From the NCBI GenBank assembly GCA_026545225.1, contig CM048850.1, positions 24,912,297 to 24,976,296 of the forward strand: DNA of 64,000 nucleotides, read 5' to 3'. The notes beneath the pieces were generated by a model that did not search any database, was not told the DNA's origin, and saw nothing but the letters and a program-made list of their open reading frames with translations. The translations under genes were made by a program, and so were the position numbers. This document shows, piece after piece, positions 57,022 to 64,000 of the stretch (positions are counted from its first letter, which is position 1; each line of letters starts with the position of its first letter). This DNA is from Cornus controversa (Eukaryota > Streptophyta > Magnoliopsida > Cornales > Cornaceae).

Positions 57022-57074
<53 letters not shown>

Positions 57075-57076
<2 letters not shown>

Positions 57077-57640
57077 TAATAAAAAAAAGATAATTATAGG
57101 CTGATGTAATCACATAGAAACTTGTATCTCTGTGAATAGAATTTTAATTTAACCTTAAATAGTCTAGCGGTAACGGTGATGAGAGTAAGATGGTTGTGAG
57201 AATGCTGTTGGTATTGGATATGAAAAATAGTTTTTGTATAGAGCAAGAAATATAAATAAGTCAAAAGTTTTCACGAAATATATGGGTCTTAATTAAATTT
57301 ATACGTTACTATATATATGTGTATAAGCTATCCATATATATATGGTTCATATAAATTATATGTCCATATATCTATATATGGAACTTATATATGATCTTCT
57401 GACCTTGACATTTTATGTAACTATAATAAGTATTTCTTTTCAAAATGAGATCATATTTTAATTATTATTCTTCTCAAATAAGACAGTTGAAATTTACCTA
57501 GCTTTTTCCGGTAGGTAATTAATTTTGTCACGCATTAATTTATAAATTCCTATTCAGGCCTATTGGTATGTTGCAACTATTTAGTATAAATTTATTTATG
57601 TGTAGTATGTACCTCGAATTATCATAGTAAGTAGAGAGAG
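57075..57640. other. Upstream region of GH9 exon 1b
   Basis: AT-rich, several short palindromic TA runs (57308-57390). No ORF. This is presumably the promoter of the downstream gene if exon 1b is its start; no specific element can be assigned. Confidence 0.4.
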
Positions 57641-57671
57641 AGAGAGTGAGAGAGAGAGAGAGAGAGAGAGT
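57631..57671 (+). repeat. (GA)n microsatellite in probable 5' UTR of GH9 gene
   Basis: GA repeats run almost to the ATG at 57675, interrupted once by GTGA. They face the (CT)n run that follows the exon 1 donor. Confidence 0.9.
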
Positions 57672-57674
57672 ATT

Positions 57675-57879
57675 ATGATGGTAATGAAGATGATGATGTT
57701 GTTATTGGTTGGTATGATGGTAATGGTGATGAGGGTGGCTTCATCACATGATTATGGGGATGCCTTGTCAAAGAGCATTTTGTTCTATGAAGGCCAAAGG
57801 TCCGGCAAGTTACCCTCTACTCAGCGGATGACTTGGAGGAAGGACTCCGCTCTTCATGATGGCTCCGACCATGGTGTAA

Positions 57880-57913
<34 letters not shown>

Positions 57914-58040
57914 ATGATTATAAAACTTAGATGCCAATAGTATAGTTTTTTTTTTCTCTTCAAATATTTTTGATACATATAAATATTAAAGTGTCAAATT
58001 GTTTACATATATGGTTGCTTCAAAACAATTACTGAGTGAA

Positions 58041-58102
<62 letters not shown>

Positions 58103-61100
58103 ATGTAATAGGAGTGTGTCTACAACACGTGCGGTGAGGTTTACGTATAACATATATTATCCAGATTTACCTAATATATTTATATTGAGTGTATCGTAAA
58201 TCTTCTCCAACAATAGATAAATTATTTTATGTATGCTGCTCATTGTGCATATACTTGTGTATATAGAAAGAGAGAGAAATAGTAGTTGTGAAAAACATTT
58301 TCCTGATACATTTGTGTGAGTTGGTCACTGGTGTGATATGCATGAGCATTAGGGCATATTGGTAATTTCAAATCGCTTAACAAGGGTTATTTTCGTCCTT
58401 TAGTGGCAACCATATAGGGCACCCTTGTTCTTACATATCTTTAAGGGCAAAATAGGCATCATAATAACATATGTGGCTGAGATCAATATTCATTCATGTG
58501 ACCTTTATTAACCACTAGGACTAAACACAAACGTCAAGGGAGGTCTGTCATTTTTCATAAAAGATGGAAGGTGTTTGTAGTTTAAGCAAACCGGAGGGAA
58601 GTAAGTGCAATTTATTCTAAACTTATATGGTAATAATATAATTTTTTATTTCTTTTATTCAAATATTTTTGATACAAAAATATTAAACATTGAAGTGTCA
58701 AATTGTTGTATTTTTCGATCCCAAGGTGTGACTTAACAACCAAAACATTAACTCCAAATCTCTTAATCTAAAGCCCATCAAAATATATTGTTAGGTGTAG
58801 GCATTTAAGATCAGTCGATATTATTATTCATAACTTGTATCTAGGGGTAAGAACTATTCCGTTCTTTACGGTTTTTGGTGAAATCGAAACCAAAACCATT
58901 TCCAATTATTCTTTAATTTTAAAATCAGAACCAGAACCGTTGATTTTGGTTCGGTTCCAGTTCTTTCCAGTTCTGGTTTTCAACGATTCTTTGTTAAATT
59001 TTATTTTATATTTTTAAAATATTGACAAAATACATACTCATATTTATACACCCGTAATTGTATCTTTCTTTTCCTTGTGTATCCGATTAACATATATACC
59101 ATAAATACGTTTTAGATATGAAAGATTACATGACACACAACACTGTAAAGAACAAATGATGATGAAGCTCTCACAATGAGCACATGCCTCATCTGTTCCA
59201 TCTATGGAATGTTTGATAACCACTCAATAAAACATCCTAGCTAGTATTTTTCCACCATAAATTAGTGGGTGATATCTTCAGAGATTACTCTTCCAATATT
59301 GATAATGATCTTTACAAGAAACAATATTTGATCAACTTTTCTAAAAATAGAGAGCTAGAGATGTAACACGGATAAATTAGTTTAAATATATACCAATTCT
59401 ATAAAATCATTGTTTTTCTCTCTCTTTTTTAGTTCCTGTACTATTGATTTTTAATTCTTGCAATACTGGAAATTATTTGTATTCTTTCGTGGAAATTCTT
59501 GTATTATTGTAGGGTAATAAAGGGAATTAAAATACCGAAAGTTTATAATTACCGTTTTCAGACTGCCAATTTAAATGCCAATTTTTTTTTTTAAATTAGT
59601 CAATGATAGGTGAGTTAATTGATCCGAAAGAAAAAATTGTATATGCATATAATTTTACTTTACAGAACCCTTTAGATATAATATGATTTAGATAAGTATT
59701 TCATTCTTAAAAGGAAAGTATTGACCAAGAAAGTATATATATATATATATATATATAAAGAGTGACAATACAAAGTCCAAATTTAAAAAGTGATTGATGT
59801 GAATAGAGTGATAGGTTCCATCACACGTGATGTGGTGGGACTCACCACCCTATTCACTTGACAAACTTTCGGAAACTTTAATTTTGGAGTTTAAATCATT
59901 CTTAATAGAATAAATGGAAGATAAATATATCAATAAAAACATGTTGTGTTTGGAATGAGGGAATTTGACAGGATTTGAATTGTGAAGTGGAATTCATGTT
60001 GATTCGAATGAATAAAACTGGAATTGGACTTGGCAGGATTTCAAATTCCAAAATATAGTGTATTAAAATTCCATGAAAATGGTCTGATTTAATGTGGAAG
60101 ATATAACACTGGCACCATACATGTATGTATATATATATATATATATATCATCAGGTGGATTTGGTAGGGGGTTACTACGACGCAGGTGACAATGTTAAGT
60201 TCAACTTTCCAATGGCCTACACAACAACCGTGTTAGCTTGGAGCGTATTAGAATTCGGCAGATTCATGGGCTCAGACTTGCAACATGCAGTCGATGCTAT
60301 AAGGTGGGCAACAGACTACTTGCTTAAAGCCACGAGTGTCCCTGGCATCGTCTACGTCCAGGTTGGTGAACCCCATGACGACCACAATTGCTGGGAAAGG
60401 CCTGAAGATATGGACACCCCACGAAATTCCTATTCGGTTAGTGCCAATAACCCCGGTTCAGAGGTTTCCGCCGAGATTGCTGCTGCACTAGCAGCCTCTT
60501 CCATGGTGTTCAAGTCCTTTGATCGTCCATACTCCAAATTACTTCTTCAAAGGGCTTCCCAGGTAACTCCACTCATCGATTCTGTATTTTATGTGAGCGG
60601 GGATGATGTTATGGTGATGACTGACCTCATTTCTCACTCGTATAAAACTGTTGGACTACGTATCATTTTTCTTAAACTTATAACGAGAGCTAGCATTGCT
60701 TTTATTACAATTTGTAACTTATATATGCATGGATTAGGTTTTTGAATTTGCAGACAAGTATCAAGGATCTTACAACGATAGTCTTGGCCCGTGGGTATGC
60801 CCATTTTACTGCGATTTCAATGGCTACCAGGTATGCATTAGAACAAGTTTTACTAAAACTCAAATGGGTAAATACAGTAACACATATACACACATACATG
60901 AAATTAACTTCTATATATCTTATATATAGAATGACCCATATATTAAAAGAAAGTACAATGCATTGCAGGATGAATTGATTTGGGGAGCAGCATGGCTACA
61001 CAAAGCCACCAACTCTAATTTGTATTGGAATTATGTTATAGACAATATACATAATTTGGAGGGCTATATTTTAAGAAATGAAAATGGAAGCCCATTCTAT

Positions 61101-61168
61101 GGAGGTAGCTTTGCCGAATTTGGATGGGATGCAAAGCATGCTGGAATTAACATTCTTGTTTCCAAGGC

Positions 61169-61215
<47 letters not shown>

Positions 61216-61847
61216 CCTTTTCATATCATCTTTGGGAAACCTTTCGCTAAATTAATTTAATTTTTCTTCTTATCATGTTAATAGTTTGAGCTAAATGGCA
61301 CCTGGAATTCTAGTCCTTTTCTTTCCAACGCGGACAAGTTTGTTTGCAGCATCTTGCCTGAATCACCTACCAAAAGTGTCTCCTACTCTCCAGGTACTTG
61401 AGCAATGATATGTATAAGAAAGTTATTATCGATCAAATGAAAAACTGAATCACTCACCATTCATCAAATATAGTAGGAGGGATTCAAACATTTAATTTCA
61501 CTGGATGAAAAGACATTTCTCTGCTCATTCGATAATAACTTTCACTATATATTTTTTTTTTCAATAAATAAACTTAAATTTAGGTTGGTTTGTGTTTGTT
61601 TTTCTGTGTGTTCTGAATCGTGATAAATTTATCTTGATGAACAAAATTATAATGTTTATATGTTAGGTGGGCTTCTATTCAAGCCAGGAAGCTGCAATTT
61701 GCAACATACAACAGCTTTATCTTTCCTTCTTCTCATTTATGCTCGATATTTGAACCATTCCAATAGGGTGATTCATTGTGACAATGTTGTTGCTACCCCG
61801 TCTAGGCTTATACATTTCGCAAAAGGCCAGGTATATATGCAGTTTCG

Positions 61848-61891
<44 letters not shown>

Positions 61892-62759
61892 CATTAAAAG
61901 ATTAATTATATCATACTGTGTAGGGTAAATTACACTAACCTCTCTTGAATTTTCATCAATAGACACTTATTTTCCCTCTTGTTTGCAAAATTACATTGAC
62001 CTCCCTTGATATTTGTATTTTTGTAATACTAACCTCCCCTTTTGTTTACAAAATTACACTGACCTCCCTTAAAGTTTGTATTTTTGTAATACCGTACTCC
62101 CTTCTCCTCTTAACAGCCATTAAAGATTAGTGCGGTCAACGTGTATACAGTAATTATTCATTTGTGTGATGTTGTAAGAATAGAAACATAATTACACAAG
62201 AATCGTTAACGACATCTTCTCGATAGCTCTGGTAGGGAGGTTAATGTAATTTTACAAATAAGAGAAAAAGTAAGTGTATATTGATGAAATTTCGGAGAAA
62301 GGTTAGTGTGATTTAGCTACAGTATATATATATTATAAGCAAGCCATTATGTATATATAATTGTAAGCAATTAGCTTCATATTATAATCGCTGTTTAGAT
62401 TATAATATATAGATGAACTAATGCAGGTGGATTACATACTGGGAACGAACCCATTGAACATGTCATACATGGTGGGATATGGTGAAAAGTATCCTGAAAG
62501 GATACACCACCGGGGTTCATCGTTACCTTCCATTGATCAACACCCACAACATATCGAGTGCAAAGGTGGAAGCCCATACTTCTCAAGCAACAATCCTAAC
62601 CCTAACCTGTTGACAGGAGCTGTTGTTGGAGGGCCTGACATCAACGATTCATATGCAGACTCTAGATATGAATTTGGACAATCAGAGCCTACTACGTACA
62701 ATAACGCACCTCTTGTAGGACTATTAGCTTACTTCAAAACACATCCGACCACCTCTTAG
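57675..62759 (+). CDS. Endo-beta-1,4-glucanase, glycosyl hydrolase family 9 (seven exons)
   Basis: Secreted GH9 cellulase that hydrolyses beta-1,4-glucan in the wall. Exons: 57675-57875, 60155-60562, 60738-60830, 60969-61166, 61285-61393, 61667-61830, 62427-62759 (stop TAG), 1506 coding bases, 501 residues, usual length for the class without membrane anchor or carbohydrate-binding domain. Residues 1-24 are a Met-rich signal peptide. Exon 2 opens [20 protein letters not shown] with the catalytic Asp pair; CWERPEDM follows. Exon 4 has [14 protein letters not shown]. Exon 7 has [17 protein letters not shown] and RIHHRGSS (His signature), then [18 protein letters not shown] with the catalytic Asp and Glu. 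All junctions are in phase with GT-AG, except intron 4, which must use a GC donor (61167-61168). Introns 1, 4 and 6 carry (TA)n runs, and intron 6 carries a MITE. No disabling change seen. Confidence 0.92.
57876..60154 (+). other. GH9 intron 1 (2.3 kb) with microsatellites
   Basis: GTAAGT donor directly followed by (CT)n (57881-57911). Further in are (CA)n(TA)n at 58041-58100, a T-rich degenerate segment around 58840-59000 with repeats of ACCGTT/GGTTCGGTT type that looks like an old MITE, and (TA)n at 59735-59757 and 60125-60148 just before the TCATCAG acceptor. Exon 2 sits at the far end. No coding sequence found. Confidence 0.75.
61923..62317. mobile_element. MULE-type MITE (395 bp) in GH9 intron 6
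   Basis: Inverted ends of about 80 bases: left GGGTAAATTACACTAACCTC, right (inverted) GCTAAATCACACTAACCTTT. Both continue through TTTCATCAATA and ACACTTA to AAATTACATT(G/A)ACCTCC. The flanks TACTGTGTA (61914-61922) and TACAGTATA (62318-62326) agree at seven of nine positions, fitting a 9-bp MULE duplication. No transposase. The insertion leaves the intron's splice sites intact. Confidence 0.82.
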
Positions 62760-64000
62760 GGATCTTTTTGTCTTTTTAGATGAACATTTCATGATCAGTT
62801 AATTATCTTGTTGATTTAATATTATGATTGAAGTTACGGTGTACTTAAGAACCAAAGAGAAGTAATTAATTGTTTACTATTGCAGCTGAAATCAATTAGG
62901 GTACCTTCAATATTTTGTGTATGAAAGGTCAATTGCCACATTAAAATCATAAAATGAGAGGTGATATTCGTAATTTATAAATTTCGTCCAACGCTCCAAC
63001 TTTTTGTTTTGATAAATATAATGACCGATGTGTCCTCTTAATATTTGATCTCAATTAGAAATTTATCATTCAATGTGTTGATTTGTTCACTCTCTTTGTG
63101 TTTTTTATTGCTAAAACTTAACTTTATATAACTGTTAAAAAGTAATTAATCAAATGTAAAAGAAATTGAGTTGCAGGGGTGAGTAAAATCTAACTACTAA
63201 TAAGCTTTTATATTTCTTTTTCTTTTCCCGACTCAAAAGTATTTTCTTTTCTTCTCTTTCCTTGATTACTTTCCATGACCTAAAAAGTGTTGAATGAGCA
63301 AGAGAAGCATGCATTGTGAGACCCAAATTCAATTGATGTTAAAAATAAAGCATATAACTTCCAAACTTGGTTTTGAAAGTACTTATTTTTAAAAAAATTT
63401 AAAATTACTAATTTTGGTTCTGAAAGCAAAGATCACCATGAATTTCATTCTAAGAAGCAATATTCATTACTTCCAAAACACTAACCAAACAAGACATTGG
63501 AACATAAGAACACAAATTAGATTACAAAATTCTAAAAATTCCATAACATATTACATAGGAAAAAAAAAACAAAATTCCATTGAAACAAATCCATGATTCA
63601 CATAAAAATCTCTCAATAGGACAATAATAGAGAATGTACCGTACGTAATCAGCAAAATACACAAAGAAAAGAAGCCACTATAGAAACTCCTTTGTCTTGA
63701 AAGTGAAGAGATATGTAATAGAGTTTTTAAATTTTTTTTATTAGTTTGATATTTTTTTTCGAAGGTAATAGGTTCTGAAAAACTGAAGTCAAAACTTTCC
63801 ACGATGATGGTTGCCAAAGAGTGTGGGTCCCGGTGAGAGTCCAAGCTATCATAGAGGGGTCCACTATTCTATGTGGATTCTTAGAAGAAGGGAGGAAATA
63901 AGGGAAGAAAAGAGAGGAGATTTTTTGTATGATGAAGACTGTAAAAAAAAGCTTATTTTTGTTGTGTTTTTCTCTGATCCTTGTTTTCTACTTTTCTCTC
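62760..64000. other. GH9 3' flank and intergenic sequence
   Basis: The first few hundred bases after the stop would be the 3' UTR; no definite polyadenylation signal can be assigned. At 62957-62974 a single AGGTGATATTCG occurs, the TIR start of the 9645-10305 family, without an opposite end. No gene was recognised up to the window edge. Confidence 0.4.

Noticed and set aside
58840..59000. Possible hAT-type MITE in GH9 intron 1 with GGTTCGG-type motifs
   Set aside because: Only one end-like sequence is visible and no inverted partner or target duplication could be found.
62957..62974. Single TIR-like AGGTGATATTCG downstream of the GH9 gene
   Set aside because: No opposite terminus within the window; too short to call an element.
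63551..63844. 97-codon minus-strand frame with a hydrophobic C-terminal part
   Set aside because: No family recognised, no splice context or neighbouring exon, and composition typical of AT-rich intergenic DNA.

Overview
The window is nuclear DNA of a flowering plant, most likely a woody or otherwise TE-rich eudicot. The evidence is two intron-containing cell-wall genes, AT-rich introns full of (TA)n, (GA)n and (CT)n microsatellites, and a typical plant set of transposable elements (Ty1/copia, Ty3/gypsy, MULE, hAT, CACTA, LINE, MITEs). Nothing in it fits a prokaryote or an organelle, and I recognised no tRNA, rRNA or other RNA gene. The species cannot be named from the sequence.

Host genes sit at the two ends. 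At the left edge (396-1275, minus strand) is the first exon of a pectin methylesterase with its inhibitor-type pro-domain; the catalytic exons lie outside the window. At the right end is a complete seven-exon GH9 endo-beta-1,4-glucanase (57675-62759, plus strand, 501 residues predicted). A second copy of its first exon lies 3.1 kb upstream (54536-54739), in the same splice phase. Both enzymes act on the cell wall, but they are separate genes on opposite strands, separated by about 53 kb that is mostly transposon-derived.

Between them is a transposon graveyard. At 3.1-8.6 kb a minus-strand copia fragment abuts a plus-strand Tat-type gypsy fragment. At 8.6-10.4 kb is a tandem duplication whose second copy carries a TIR element, followed by another TIR element at 11.2-12.6 kb. 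From 13.8 to 47.2 kb lies one old Tekay/Del-type gypsy element (PBS, gag, pol, chromodomain-like tail, 3' LTR). Three later elements are inserted in it: a 6.2-kb MULE and a 10-kb SIRE-type copia in its 5' LTR, and a 9-kb Athila-type element in its gag. Target-site duplications (9, 5 and 5 bp) support each insertion. From 49.1 to 53.6 kb follow a CACTA end, a LINE 3' end split by a deleted hAT, and a small MULE-like element carrying a fragment of a WD40-repeat host gene.

The points most worth following up are these. The SIRE copia and the Athila gypsy carry similar-looking accessory ORFs in the env position. The MULE carries a second, convergent gene encoding a GRF zinc finger with a membrane anchor. 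A Pack-MULE-like element has captured WD40 sequence. The glucanase has a phase-compatible duplicate first exon. A TIR-element family has two copies here, both embedded in (TA)n microsatellites.
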